Of a DNA stretch of 64,000 nt, positions 11,712 through 23,823 are shown piece by piece. The notes below the pieces were generated by a model. The model was not told the origin of the DNA, made no database searches, and was given only the letters and a program-made list of their open reading frames with translations. Numbering within the stretch: position 1 is the first letter of the stretch; each line of letters opens with the position of its first letter. This DNA is from Aspidiotus rigidus (lineage: Eukaryota > Arthropoda > Insecta > Hemiptera > Diaspididae). A program made the position numbers and the translations under genes. The stretch lies in assembly GCA_035079385.1 (NCBI GenBank), contig JAVHKY010000003.1, forward strand, positions 12,193,501-12,257,500. Reading direction: 5' to 3'.

Positions 11712-11965
11712 CATGTTTCATATCTTTTCTCTCGCCGGACCCCGATTTTGAAACTCGCGAGTAGCCCCCCCCCCCCCCCCCCCGTCAAGAGAGACCGTGC
11801 GTCCGTGCAAATCTCTACGTCGTGGGTGATTCAGAAATTTGCGAGTACACCCCGCGTGCATCCGTGCAAATGACCTTGGGACTTGGAAAAGTTCTCGAAA
11901 TTTGCGCGCGTCCCAGGTGCGTGCGGCTTAAAATTGCGTAATGAAATATAAAGACATGAAACATG
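11712..11965. mobile_element. MITE-like element with 16-bp TIRs (copy 1, complete)
   Basis: A 254-bp segment is bounded by CATGTTTCATATCTTT (11712-11727) and AAAGACATGAAACATG (11950-11965), inverted repeats with one mismatch in 16. Inside are a run of 19 C (11765-11783) and an internal tandem duplication: 'gcgagta...cccc' followed by 'ccgtgcaaat' occurs twice, at about 11757-11810 and 11838-11870. It has no coding capacity. A second, 3'-truncated copy lies at 17641-17793 with the same order of blocks, which shows this is a dispersed family. No target-site duplication was found. It begins 180 bp after the LINE tail; the interval 11532-11711 holds nothing I recognise. Confidence 0.7.
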
Positions 11966-14900
11966 ATCTTCATTTATTTGGCTAAGCCAGAAAATTTTTA
12001 TGGAAACTGATTATCTTACGTAACTCGTTTCTTACCCAATTTCTTTGCTCTCAAATCTCAATACCTGTGTAGTATGTTAGGCAAGTTTGACTTAAACTCT
12101 ACCTCACGTTGTTTGGCAGACAGACCCTGCTTTGAGGTAATATCCCTGCTATTGGGTCAAACACCTAACCGTCTCTAGCCATAGTAATTAATTTTGCAGT
12201 CGGTTCTTCACCGCACCTACTTGAAAGTAGATGAAAATTTTTTTCAAAAGTGCAGTAGAACTAAAATTTTCTATTTCGGATTTTTCAGCCCGACTTCCTC
12301 GATGCTAGTGATCTTCCATGGAACAGGTTTCTTATTAGATTTTGACTGTTGAGCTATCTAGGACATTCGGATTTCGAATTCAATCTCATTATCGAAACCA
12401 AATTCATCCTATAGAACAGGTTTGCTAAATTTTTCGTTCAAAGGAGATACCTTCATATAGACCAATCATCTCCCCCTCTATTCTTCAGTTAAAATGCCTG
12501 AGTAAGCCATCTCTGCCCCCCTTGCTCTTCAATCGAGATTGCTTTGAGTTCCCTAATGACGTCACGTACTCAGTCAGGTCGGCCATCTCCCTCACTGCTC
12601 CTCGACCAAATTTTAAATCTCGCTGATTTCGTTCCTCGTATAGAAATTGCGACCAAAAATTTTCCTCTATTTTCGAATCAAGATTTTTTCAAGTCCACTT
12701 CCTCTGTATAGTTGGAGATTTGGAATTTTTTTCCAAGTTTTTCAAAGTTTGTCAGTCAGTCACTCTTTAATGACGAACACCCTGAACACGTCATACTCAG
12801 CCAGCTCCATTCAGTGATGCTTTTTGTTGGGTGCCACTAGACATTCACATAGACGAGGGGTTTCGCCGCAAGTACTACCGAGGAAAGCATTAACAGCTTG
12901 TATATGAACCAGCACAACATTCATGGTTTAATACAATATTATTGAATTTTATTCAGAATAATTTTTCCATCAAGAAACCAAAAAAGTATCAATAAATAGA
13001 ATTAGAGACCATGCCCTCCGTCCTCAGTTGTTTAATGTCGCTGGCAGCTCCAAAATTGCGTAACTGTAATGATTGGTATTACTTATCTTTATACATTTTA
13101 GTATTACGTCTAATAAACTATCAATACATCTTTAAATGGACGTATAAATACGAAAAAGAGAAAAAACTTCTCATATTAAACATAGTCGAGTCAACAATCC
13201 AATTTTACGATTCATACATACCTCTATTAAACTATCTTCATTGCGATAACAAATAATTCCACGGTCATATCATTAAACTAATGATTTCACATTCCCAACA
13301 TTGACGTTAACAATTGGGCTACGACCTTCAACAAAAATGTTTTCATTAACTTTGTATTTGAAGAAGTAAAAATAAGAGAACAAAACGTCACTTTTTCAGA
13401 GAAATTATCGTACGATCAAGTTCACGCGAGGATGCCAGATATCTATATTAGAATTTCATTAATAATAATTCACGATCGCTAAGTACGCGAGAAAATGCAG
13501 TATTTTCAGTTGGATCAAGGATAAAAGTATTACAAGGCCGGAAAATTCTTTATTTCCCGCACAGTCTTGGCACACCAAAGATCATCTAGTTAAGTACTTG
13601 AACGATCTTCAATTTCTACAATTCTTGAGGAATTCTCTTGTCCTAATGTTCTCAATAAATTATAGAAGAAAGAGATCGTCAAGAGAAATAAGTAGCTTTG
13701 CACAAAATTTCAAGAACTGTTTTGGCTCGTCGACGTTGTCACGAATATCAGTTCTGTCCTTAAGAGATTCGAGTTCAAGATATTCTACACTGAAAACTCG
13801 AGTCGCGCTGTTCAATTCCATACTGAGTCATGGCAAAATTGGCGACAAAAGTATCCAGCAGTCCGCGGTAGTTAATCAACTTCAAACACATTCATTCAGT
13901 TTAAATTACATCTACTTGGATGAATTTAGGTGTCCCGTTTCATTCCGTCAATTTAGCTCATTACTACAGCTTCGACATACAATATCAAAAAAGAAGATTA
14001 TGAGACACGTCTTGAATAACATTATACTATTATACATGATGAGGTTTCTTAATCCTTTTGAGTGTACCTTAGTACGAATACGATCGCAATCACACGTAAC
14101 ACGTTGACAGCCATTTGCCATTTAGTCTTATGCTTATGATACGGGACTACTTTTTCACATACATATATCTTCCTTAGAGTCGTGACTAAATGACAAAACA
14201 AACGACATCAGTGTGTTGGTCAAAAACAAAACAACTGACCCTTTTCAACCACACTACTTATAACGTGTTGGGTGCCTGTCTAGCGTGTTCTTACGACGAG
14301 GTGGTTACAAAAATATCTCCGGTCCAAATTCGTACGAGGGTGAAGATGACACATACGAGTAATTTCTTTTCAAGTTATCAACTGGCAGGATATCTCGTCA
14401 AGTCACGAGAAACCCTTGACGTTCAATAGATTCTGTCGACACCCGATGCAAACCCAGTCATGTAGCCTGCTGCTGTCTGAATTTAGACCCACATGTACGT
14501 ACGCATGCATTTGACAATGATTACACTCACGTAAAACCACACATGCTCATCAACCGCGGTTCAAGGAAACGACAATTAACGCAAAGAAAAAAAATCTAAC
14601 TGAAAATTTCCTGTTCCACTAGAGTGTGCTTCTTACACATAAACCCCGTTCTCGACTTACCCTTTCCAGATTCCATCAAATAACAATTATGACACCAAGT
14701 GATAATTTATTCGTCCCAAGTACCCATCTGGAAGCTCAAGTTAACAACTCGAACACAATTACACACATGAACTTCCAGTAAACTAAATAGCTAGTTGAAT
14801 TACTGCCGCCGCATGAGAAAAAGTCAATATTATGCGCGTATAATTAACTCACTCCGCTTGGTCTTACGACGCAGGGGACTTTGGGCCTACGTCATACGCC

Positions 14901-16049
14901 CCGTGTGGGTGTAAGATACTCTCTTCTTTTCAAACAGGATAACTGAAATTGCAACGAGAACATAAATTCAGAAAACTATATGGAATGGGAGTGTTTACAC
15001 GCTGTATTCCAGATGTCGAGTAATATTATGCATTTATAGTCAATTTTTTCTTTCATTTTTTTTAATCGGCATCTGGAATCCTATCTAAATGGTGTATCGC
15101 TATACTACAGAGCCACAGAGGTCTAAGCAATCATCGTTCTCGTACATACAACAAAGTGAAAGAGTTGAGTTCACTACTATGGATAACCTACAGCAGACCA
15201 CTTAGTATGGGCTGAACGCATGTAAGAAGTAAAGCTGACAACGCCCCCAGTTTTTTCGAATACATTCTGCAAAAAAGAAAAACATACATACTGATTTTTT
15301 GAAACGCCCATTGGGCCTACTCGATAATTGTAGCGGTTATATCTTATATCAATCCAATATTTACCATTTTCGTTTTCGAGTAATCGCGATAATTTATTAC
15401 AACGCACGAAAGAAGTCCTCGATACCTTGTCTTAGAACAGAATGCGAGTCCGCGTATTGTATAAAAATGTATATGGAAACGGTTCCCGCCCATAAATTTT
15501 TTTTGGCGAAAATAATGAATTTACGAAACTCGAGAATCTGCGCGCGTAAATTTAAGACTCGCATTTTTATTCGAGTTTTGTGAGATGGTAGTTTTCGATA
15601 GGAGCATTCCAATGTCATCGATTTTCGAGATCTAATCCAGTATTTTTTTCTTTTTCAAATGGAGAACAAAATTGTTCATTCGTGATGTCGAGAGGAACAG
15701 AAAAGTTTTGAGCTCGGATCGTGACGTCATCAGGGATTTGAAGAAATTTCTGGTTGAATTCTTGTAAAGAAGATGGAGCTTTCTAGGAGGAAACGACTTA
15801 CAATTCTCGACTCAAAAGCAGAGGAAAGCGGGAGTTGACTGACCTGTTTAGGCGACTTGCCAACTTTACGAGCCACGAGTGATACAGGGGCAAGGGACTC
15901 GGGAAAATTTTGACTCAAAAATAAAGTGAGCGGTTGACTGATTTGTTGAGGACTTGACGAGAAATTGAGTTACAAATTATTAACACATATTTTTTCCGAG
16001 AGTCCGTCCAACAACTTTTTTCTTCACACAAAATATGTACCTAACGCTG
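11966..16049. other. non-coding DNA, no gene supported
   Basis: The longest frame (13598-14107, 169 codons) has no recognisable motif and no codon-usage contrast that I can see. The 12.3-12.8 kb part is C/T-rich like 1.2-1.7 kb and contains one exact TGACGTCA (12557-12564); another lies at 15722-15729, just before the minisatellite. Splice-like sites occur but do not frame a plausible exon. Confidence 0.45.
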
Positions 16050-16525
16050 GTGATGACGTCACAAACGTGTATATGACCCAAAGTTAGGAATGATGATGTT
16101 ACAAATTGATGACGTCATCAGAGGATGGATTGAGGACGCCACAAAAGTGTATATGTCCTCAGAGTGATGATATCACGGGCAAATGACGTCATAAATTGCA
16201 AGTTAGAGGAAATGACGTGCGACGGGTTGACCCCAAAGATGAGTGGAAATCAAGGGAAATGACGTGACGTTGATGACGTCATCAAGGTTAGAATTCAGGA
16301 CAACGCGGCTTGATGACTTCACGAAAGTGCAATATATATGTCTCAGGAGTGTTGAAGTCATCAAGGTTGGGGTTGGAGATGTCATGAGTGTATATAGATG
16401 ACTTAAGGGTAATGACATCATTGGTTGATGACGTCATAAATGTGTATAAGTCCAAAAAAAGGGGTAATGGTCACCAAGATTAGGAGTGGTGATGTAACGG
16501 GTTGATGGCGTCGTCAAGGTATCTC
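16050..16525. repeat. degenerate ~60-bp minisatellite rich in TGACGTCA
   Basis: Words such as 'gatgacgtca', 'gtgtatatg' and 'aggttagga' recur through this stretch. The marker 'gtgtatat' or a close variant occurs near 16068, 16147, 16327, 16388 and 16441, spacings compatible with a drifting unit near 60 bp. Exact TGACGTCA octamers lie at 16054, 16110, 16184, 16274 and 16429, and many one-base variants (TGATGTTA, TGACATCA, TGACTTCA) fall between them. The array is old and heavily mutated. Each octamer would fit a CREB/ATF-type site, but nothing indicates regulation of a nearby gene. Confidence 0.65.
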
Positions 16526-17640
16526 TCGTCCATATCTGAAAAGTCGTACTTTTCCAAATCGCTCCTCTTCCTCTCATACGTAGCTGCATGGTCGACATAG
16601 GGTCTCATGACGTGGAAAAACCACAAACTTCAACACCCTACAGCACTAGAAACCACAAAATGTTGTCGGCTTCTATTATAAAAGAGACTCGAAAAAATAT
16701 CAATTTAATGGCCGTGTGTTCAAGAGATACTGGACTGTGAGAGGTCTCAGTAAGATACATCAGGTATCGCAAGATCCCCCACTGCGATGACTCATCGTAT
16801 AACATAAACCATTTTTATGAAGACAAGAAAAATGAAGTTTTAACGTTTTTCCAATACCTCATTTCTCATTTTTCATTTTTAATCACGAAAAGAATTGTAA
16901 GTCAAAAAGTGCCTGAAATCAAACATTCCAAAACTAGACATTTCTTTGTAATTCGGACAGAGCTTTCAGGTGTTGTATATAATGGGAATCCGATAGTACC
17001 TCTATATTGTCCTTTTCTCGAAAAATAAATTAAAGAAAATTCAATCATATTGAATACATTTTACAAATTCTCACTCATTGATAAGTTCACGAAATTAATC
17101 GATATAAACGTTTTACCGAAAATAATGACTACATTTTCAAGTCCTTACGATCTACAAAGTAGTACATAGTCTGTCCTCACCAATTTAGTCAGATTTATAT
17201 GGTGAGTCAAAATGATGCGTTACCGGTACCACATTTTTTTTAGGTCTCATGGAAAAGCAATAACATCATTTCGCCCACCCGGTACATTCACATTGAAGTC
17301 AAGATATGAGCAAAAATCATCAACAAAGTCGTAGATCAGAGGGTCAGTGCATTCTTCATAGGGCATGACGCAAGTTCCTTACCCCACGTCGATATACAAA
17401 TTTTAAAATTTCTCTGCAAAACAAAAAATATCAGTGGAGTTAGAAAGATGAGGGTATCATATTTTCCCCATTTAATTTGTTTCCTCCTTGTATAGAATCC
17501 ATATGCGAATAGATTCCAAAATATCTTTCTGCACGCATGAGAACCTAATTGGATCAATCCAAAATCAACAATTGAATCTGTGTTCAGAGAGATGTGTCCA
17601 AGTAAGATAACATACTTTACAATCACAAGACTTATTTTGA
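16526..17640. other. non-coding DNA, no gene seen
   Basis: No motif or convincing exon is visible. The minus-strand frame of 119 codons at 17336-17695 runs into the element at 17641 and shows no recognisable family. Confidence 0.45.
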
Positions 17641-17793
17641 CATGTTTCATGTCTTTTGTCTCACCGTACCCCGATTTTGAAATTCGGGAGTACACCCCCC
17701 ACCCCCCGTCAAGAGAGACCGTGCGCGTGCAAATCTCTACCCGATAAGTAATTCAGAAATTTGCGAGTACACCCCGCGTACGCATGCAAATGT
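17641..17793. mobile_element. MITE-like element, copy 2 (truncated)
   Basis: The segment begins with CATGTTTCATGTCTTT, the exact inverted complement of the right end of copy 1, and then follows the left half of copy 1 block by block: 'ccccgattttgaaa', a C-rich run, 'gtcaagagagaccgtg', 'tcagaaatttgcgagtacac', 'gcatgcaaatg'. Similarity stops at about 17793, so the right end is missing. The C-run is broken here (ccccccaccccccg), showing the tract is length-unstable between copies. It lies about 140 bp upstream of the broken gene at 17935. Confidence 0.7.
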
Positions 17794-17934
17794 ATACCTG
17801 TGGGATAGCTCAAAATATTTCTCATACCACTCTTATATAACAGCAAAAAAGGGGGCGAACGGCAAAAGCCCAAAATATTTTATATCAGACTTATGTTAAA
17901 CCGGGACAGGGACCAAGAAAGAGGGCGAAAGGCG

Positions 17935-19394
17935 GTACCTCAAATATTCCTCATAAGTTACATCAGTGTAATACCTCAATCTCTATTTGCTAGCGATGGA
18001 TTTCTACTCTTAGCCTCTGATAAATCTAAAATGGTTTATAAATTAGAAGATCTAATTAAAAAAGGCAATGCAAGATATCTACTAGTTTTGGTATATCTCA
18101 AAATTCTTCAATTGTTGAATGCTTTAGTAAAAAAGTCATAATAATCAATGGTATGGCCTTGGTTTATACAGTTACTAAAACTGACGAAATGATAATATGA
18201 AGGATTTTTTATCAGCTTTTTTACAAAAATTGGTTCAAATTACTCAAGATTTTGAAGAAGTGTGACTCGTATTTGACAGATACATTCCAAATTCTTTAAA
18301 AAACCTCACTAGAAGGAAAAGAGCACGCAGAATTTCAACTTACTACAAATACCAGCGAGTAATATTAAAAATATATCATTCAAGGATCTGCTCAGTCATT
18401 TTCAATCAAAAAAAGAACTTATTCAGCTTATTGTTTCTCAAGTTATGGAATACTTTAATACTTCGCCACAGCCCAAAAAAACAATTATGGTAACATACAA
18501 AAATTTTACCGAAGGAAATTGTAACATACCAAAAAATTTGAGAATTCACAGACACAAAGAAGCTGACACACTTATAATTTTGCATGCTTCAACTGAGAAA
18601 AAAGACACTTCTGTTACCGTGATGTTATCAGATACCAATGTTTTAATTCTCTTAATTCATTTTTATGAAAAATGTCTTCCGAGAAATATATTTGTACTGT
18701 ACGGATCAGGTAAGAATCGACAAACCATCCCCTTAGGTCCTATTTGCGCAAGTTTGGGAAAACCTTGATGCCAAGCTTTTCTGGCTTTCTATGCATTCAC
18801 CGGGACCAATGTGAATAGAAAGTTTTTGGGAAAAACAAAAGATTGGTGTTTTGCTTTTTATCTCCAAGCTGAGGAAAGCAAATTATGTTATTTGAACGAC
18901 CTGTAAAATGCTCATTCACAGGCCATCTGTTATGGGAATTTACAAAATTTTTTGTGTCAAATGTACAAAAACAACAAAATAAATATGTTAGGCGAGTTGA
19001 GGCGGTATCTCTATTCCAACAAAAGTTGCAAGGCTGAAAATTTGCCTCCCTCTCCTGCTGCATTTGAGCAACACGTCCAAAGAGCAAACTACTCTCTTAT
19101 ATATGAAGTCACCTGACAGAAAGTTTGGCGTTTGTTGACCTTGATCCCAAAGACTATGGTTGGGATGTTGATCCCAATGGTAACTACAAGGCAAAAACTA
19201 CAACCAAAAATCCACCTCCTTTAGCTGTAATTGAATTGATTAAATGCGGATGTCAAAAGAAGTGTTTGGGAAAGTGTGGGTGCATCAGAAATGAAATGAT
19301 CTGCTCTGAACTTTGCGCGTGCAATGCAGAATGTGACAACAATGACAAGAACGGCGACCTGGAAGATTTTGAGAAAAGAATTCATGGGAAATAA
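17935..19394 (+). pseudogene. broken member of multicopy EADT/Cys-rich protein family
   Basis: Blocks in one consistent order recall a large, uncharacterised, often multicopy protein family of arthropods and cnidarians. At 17950-18060: 'IPQSLFASDGFLLL..DKS'. Near 18140-18180: 'INGMALVYTVTK'. Near 18268-18320: 'LVFDRYIPNSLKNLTRRKRA'. At 18364-18765: 'ISFKDLLSHFQSKKEL', 'HRHKEADTLIILHAS', 'VMLSDTNVLILLIHFYEKC'. After a TGA in frame at 18766: 'AFLAFYAFTGTN...FLGKTKDW', then 'MLGELRRYLYSNKSC'. After a frame change near 19115: 'DYGWDVDPNGNYKAK' and a terminal cysteine cluster 'CGCQKKCLGKCGCIRN...CSELCACNAEC'. At least two in-frame stops and two or three frame changes make it a pseudogene. The EADT...D-T region resembles a PIN/FEN-like nuclease core; that is inference. 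Function of the family is not known to me. Confidence 0.75.
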
Positions 19395-20134
19395 AGTAAA
19401 AATAATCATAAGTTAAAAATAATTGTAATATTTATCAGAATTGCTTTGTAAACTGAATCAAACAGCTATTGACTCAGATGTATAATAGTCCCTTTCAGTA
19501 AAATTACCACAGAAATTACTTTCTATTGAAAATTCATCATTAATCAAATGTTTGCGAGGTAAGAGGAGGGGCGGGAGTGGAGCTTTTGAAATGAGGGTGG
19601 GGTGAAGTTGTCTTGATACTTATTCAAAAGGAAATTGAATTCTAAACATTTTTTGTAATCATATATTTGACTGTAGGTATGTTTGAAATTTCTCATTAAA
19701 AATGTAAAAAACGTGATTCTTTGTTTTTTTTAACCATGTTTTTCAAATTTAAAGCGTGAAGATTGCTCAAAATGAAATTTTCATAAGAAGTAAAGTTGTA
19801 GAAGAGATATAATGGAACATATTTTGTTTGAAAACTTTTTTAAAAAAGTCAATATTTCTCGAGATAAACGAGCTTTTTAGATTTGGGGGGTGGTACCTCG
19901 GAAAAAGGGGAGTGAGAAAAATAGGCATACAGGCTATATTTGTTCGTCTGAGTATGTAGAACAATAATCAATCATAAAATTGCTTTTAACAGCCACATCG
20001 AGCGGATTTACGATTAGGACCCTACTATCAGCTCTGACTACAATGCATTCCTGGCAATGACAGCCGAAGACTATGTCTTTGATACATTAAAAAGACAATC
20101 CCGCACCGAGAAACGGTTTATCTGGTCCTCAAAG
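19395..20134. other. non-coding DNA downstream of the pseudogene
   Basis: AT-rich sequence with a G-rich patch at about 19556-19620 and 19880-19915. No gene, terminal repeat or tail marking the end of the pseudogene copy is evident. Confidence 0.4.
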
Positions 20135-20297
20135 CAGTGGCCTAGCCAGAAATTTTTGCTGGGGCTGGTTTTGAAGAAAAAGTGTGAGAAATGTTACAAA
20201 AACTGTTTGGGAAAATTATTTGAAACAAATTGTGATATTTTGTGTGTCATGGGGTGGAGGGGTCCAACCCCTCTAACCCCCCATCGCTGCGCCACTC
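20135..20297. mobile_element. MITE, CAGTGGC-type ends
   Basis: The left end reads CAGTGGCCTAGCCAGAAAT and the right end closes with 'catcgctgcgccactc', an imperfect inverted complement. The body, with 'gctggggctggttttgaag' and 'ggggtccaacccc', matches the look of a very common insect non-autonomous hAT-type element. Flanks are CCTCAAAG on the left (20127-20134) and TCTCAAAA on the right (20298-20305), agreeing at six of eight positions, consistent with a decayed 8-bp target duplication. There is no transposase. Confidence 0.6.
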
Positions 20298-23200
20298 TCT
20301 CAAAATTGATTTTAAATGTAAGTTCGATCATTGAAAACACCCTGAGTTATCATCAGTTGGATATTTTCCAATTTTTGGTACTTACATTTTTCAGAAAAGA
20401 CAATTAAATCAACTCAACACAACTTTCGACTTGATAATCCGACTAAGATGGAGAATAAAATGAAATGTTGACCGACATTCCTGATGAGAATAATGCAGTG
20501 CTGCGAGGCAGTTCTCGAAAATTTTATAACATATTGTCTAGATCCACAAACAGTACGTAATTCAAAACATTATACCTTCTAACGCCTCAACTCGAGGTGT
20601 AAAATTCTTGAGCCTATCATATGCCCAGAATCTTGAATCGAAGTTGTGATGAACTTGAAGGAGGAGACCCGGAAGAATTTTTGACGATAAATTACTCAAT
20701 TTTTGAGGATAAATCACTCAAACGTTCATCTGAAATGATGTAAGGGCCCTTCCCCTTCCTCATTCTAAATCGAGGAGGGTCAACTCGATGATGAATGAAC
20801 AAAATGTACCAGTTAGATAGTCAAAAGTGAGAAAGTAAAAGAAATACAGATATTTTAGGCTCTACTACAGACTGAGCGCTGAGGTATGAATGATGAGTTT
20901 TTTATGATAAGATTGGTCCAGGGCTAATGAAATGAAATACGCTGGTAATTGAAATACTTGTTACGCGCCGTGATTTTTATATCTCTTCAGCAGATACTAT
21001 TTTTGTTGCTATACATATTTATAAGACTTGAACTTCAAAAAATTTATGTATTACGATATAATTTTCCAGAATCCATCTACGCCAAAAGGTTCAAGAAAAT
21101 TTTTGCTCATATATGCGATGCAGATTAGCTTTCCGTAAGCAAAGTTCGACGAATTTTCAAGAACATTTGTCAGTTGTCGAAGACCAAAAATACTGCCTTC
21201 ACATCGGGAACTATAAGAATAATTGTGCAAAGTATTTTGTTGAGCAGTCAAGAGATCCTAATCTCTGGTGATAGATACTACTAGTCTTTTAATACTGTAT
21301 TTTCAATCGTTATAAACGCTTGATCTTTCTGTAAATGCCACGGGTAAATTATTTCACATAGCAATACTCGAAGTCGATTCACCCGCGACGAGTATACATG
21401 GAGGTCACAAGAAGTGCAGTAATTATACAAAAATTTGGCTTCTCGCTTTTAGAATAGCTGGTTTCGGAGTATGTACGATATCCAGAACTGTAATCAAAGA
21501 GCCGAGGCCAAGTTATTGTTATCTCAGGAGTAGAAAATTGGATATATCCCGAGAGAGCAATATACATCTGAAGTTGGTACTTTGATCGGACTCATATCTA
21601 CTTCAAAGACAGATTTCCATAGGATATTTTGACTCTTCACAACAAGAATGACATCTGATAAGATTTTCTACGTTGTGACATAAACACTGAGATCTGATGA
21701 ATTTTTCACAATTTATTTGGACTTTAGAAAAATAATGTTAGATGATCAAGTGGGCTCAACGAGTAAATCACTGCGCGGATGAAAGCCGTTTGTTCATATT
21801 TTATAGTCAAGTAATAGTCGACTGACAATTTCCTTCAACTTTACATATAATTTCAATTTTCAAGAGTGCTCTTCTTGAAAGAAGATTCTCTGTGTAGTTC
21901 AAGGATACAATAAGCCTAACTTTAATTCCAAAATACGTAGCTATTCATCTCCAGATGCCACTGAACAGAAGAATGAGCAAAAGAATAAAATTTTACTTCG
22001 TGTAATTCCAACATTATAACAAAATTTTTCAACGAAATACATCTGAAATAAAATCTAAAGTTTGCGATTCATTGTACGAAACATCGAATAGGATGGTGAC
22101 TAGAATCAAAAATTATTTTTCAACATAAACTGCTTGAGGGCTCCGCTTACAGCGTCATTTTCCACGAGGAAGAAGAGTGGTATTGCACAATGATGATTTA
22201 TGCCAATGATCTCTTGATCTTCACTAAATCTACAAAAAGTACGTAAAGTTTAGTCTCCCTATTTCAAATCATCCCGAAGTAGGTTTTAATTTTACGCGAA
22301 AAACAAGTAAGAAGAACTCACCGTCTCCTTCGAGCGCAAGTTTCGAGAAAATTCCAAATAGCAGCGCACATTCTGCCCTTATTGGTAAATAGTCAAACGT
22401 TTACGAACTTTACATTCAAGACAGACGTTGAGATTTGAAGAGGGAGATTACAAAAATCAACGATCTAGCTGTTTACTCGACTACTTACAGTTGATAAGAT
22501 TACAGAGCAGCAGATATGCTCTCGAAATACTTTCATTTACCAAACTACGGTTGCGTATAGAGAGTTCTTCACATAGTATTATGAGAAGCAGCTCGCTCTA
22601 TCACTTTGAACATTAAATCATGTTATTTGGTAACAAAGGTCAGCCAACTAAATGTACACATTGAAGATATTGTATAAGTCAAGTTCATAGATTCTCTGTT
22701 TGATGAAACTATTAAAGAGTTTTCTGGACGTTTAGGAATCAATTTGAATACGTAAACAATTCTAATATTACACTTTGGGATCAGGGAAACCGGTTCATAT
22801 TTTTAAAAAGTCTATTTTTTTCGGGGTACCAGGTGAAAACGATTAACGTGGTAATAACTTATTCGCTTTTTTTCCCCTTTTTTTTTTGCCGAGCTACGTA
22901 CATGCAGAAGAAAAAAAAAACTCGAGATATTATTATAATGAAGATACGAGTATATTTTCATCGACCAGTCAATATCAAAAAGGTCTTTCATGTTCTCCAA
23001 ACTTTACTGTATAATATAAGGCACGTTATAAAATATCGGGTACTTCGCACTTCATCAGTAAATGTTAGTCAAGATTGTACACGTGAATATTATCTATACA
23101 TATTACAGATCCTTACAAATGGTAGGTACCTAGACTTTACACCTAGGGTGAATTGTAGAGCACGATGATGCATCGCGAGAATATTATAGCTCTTCCATAT

Positions 23201-23823
23201 CTAGGTAGTTACGTAACGTTACTTCGCCTTTAGAGAAAATACAGAATGACCTCGTCTATAATCGATGTGTATATGCTCAACGATTCAAGGTGAAAAGCGG
23301 TAATGAGAATCTTCCAAGATTTTGTAAATTAAGGCTCGAAGAAGGATACAAATTTCTTTTACACCACATCGTACGAGTAAACATTTATAAAAATTCACGC
23401 ACGTTTCGCACCTGCATTTACTTTTGCCTCGAGCATTAATGTAAGTAGATTATCGTGTAAACAACATAATTCAGAAAGAAATATTTGAATTGAGTAAAAA
23501 AAAAAAAACATTAATAATTTTCCGACAATTGTACGTATTTTTAACGATACATTAATACACTATCATTACGAAATTCAGTCAAATTACACAACATGTTCGC
23601 ATCAAAATTGTACACGTAATTCGTCTTTTCACAAAAATTAAAATTATCGGTATAGACATTCGTAATGAAAATAATTACCGGCAAAATATTGAAGATTAAT
23701 AGATTCTTTCTGGTTCGTCTTCCAGGGTTATATTTATGGTATGAATAAATTTTCAATAGAAAACAAATTTGTTCTTCGTTCAGAATTTTCGAAATAAGAG
23801 GAGAAATTATATCAGATTAGTGG
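20298..23823. other. non-coding DNA; one RT-like scrap
   Basis: No gene can be supported. On the plus strand at about 22196-22234 the text reads 'IYANDLLIFTKS', similar to the RT active-site box YADDLLIFSKS, but flanking sequence does not extend the match, so it is treated as a finding only. Otherwise AT-rich sequence with scattered homopolymers. Confidence 0.4.

Noticed and set aside
13598..14107. 169-codon plus-strand frame
   Set aside because: No domain, repeat or recognisable motif; composition resembles random AT-rich sequence and no splice context supports it.
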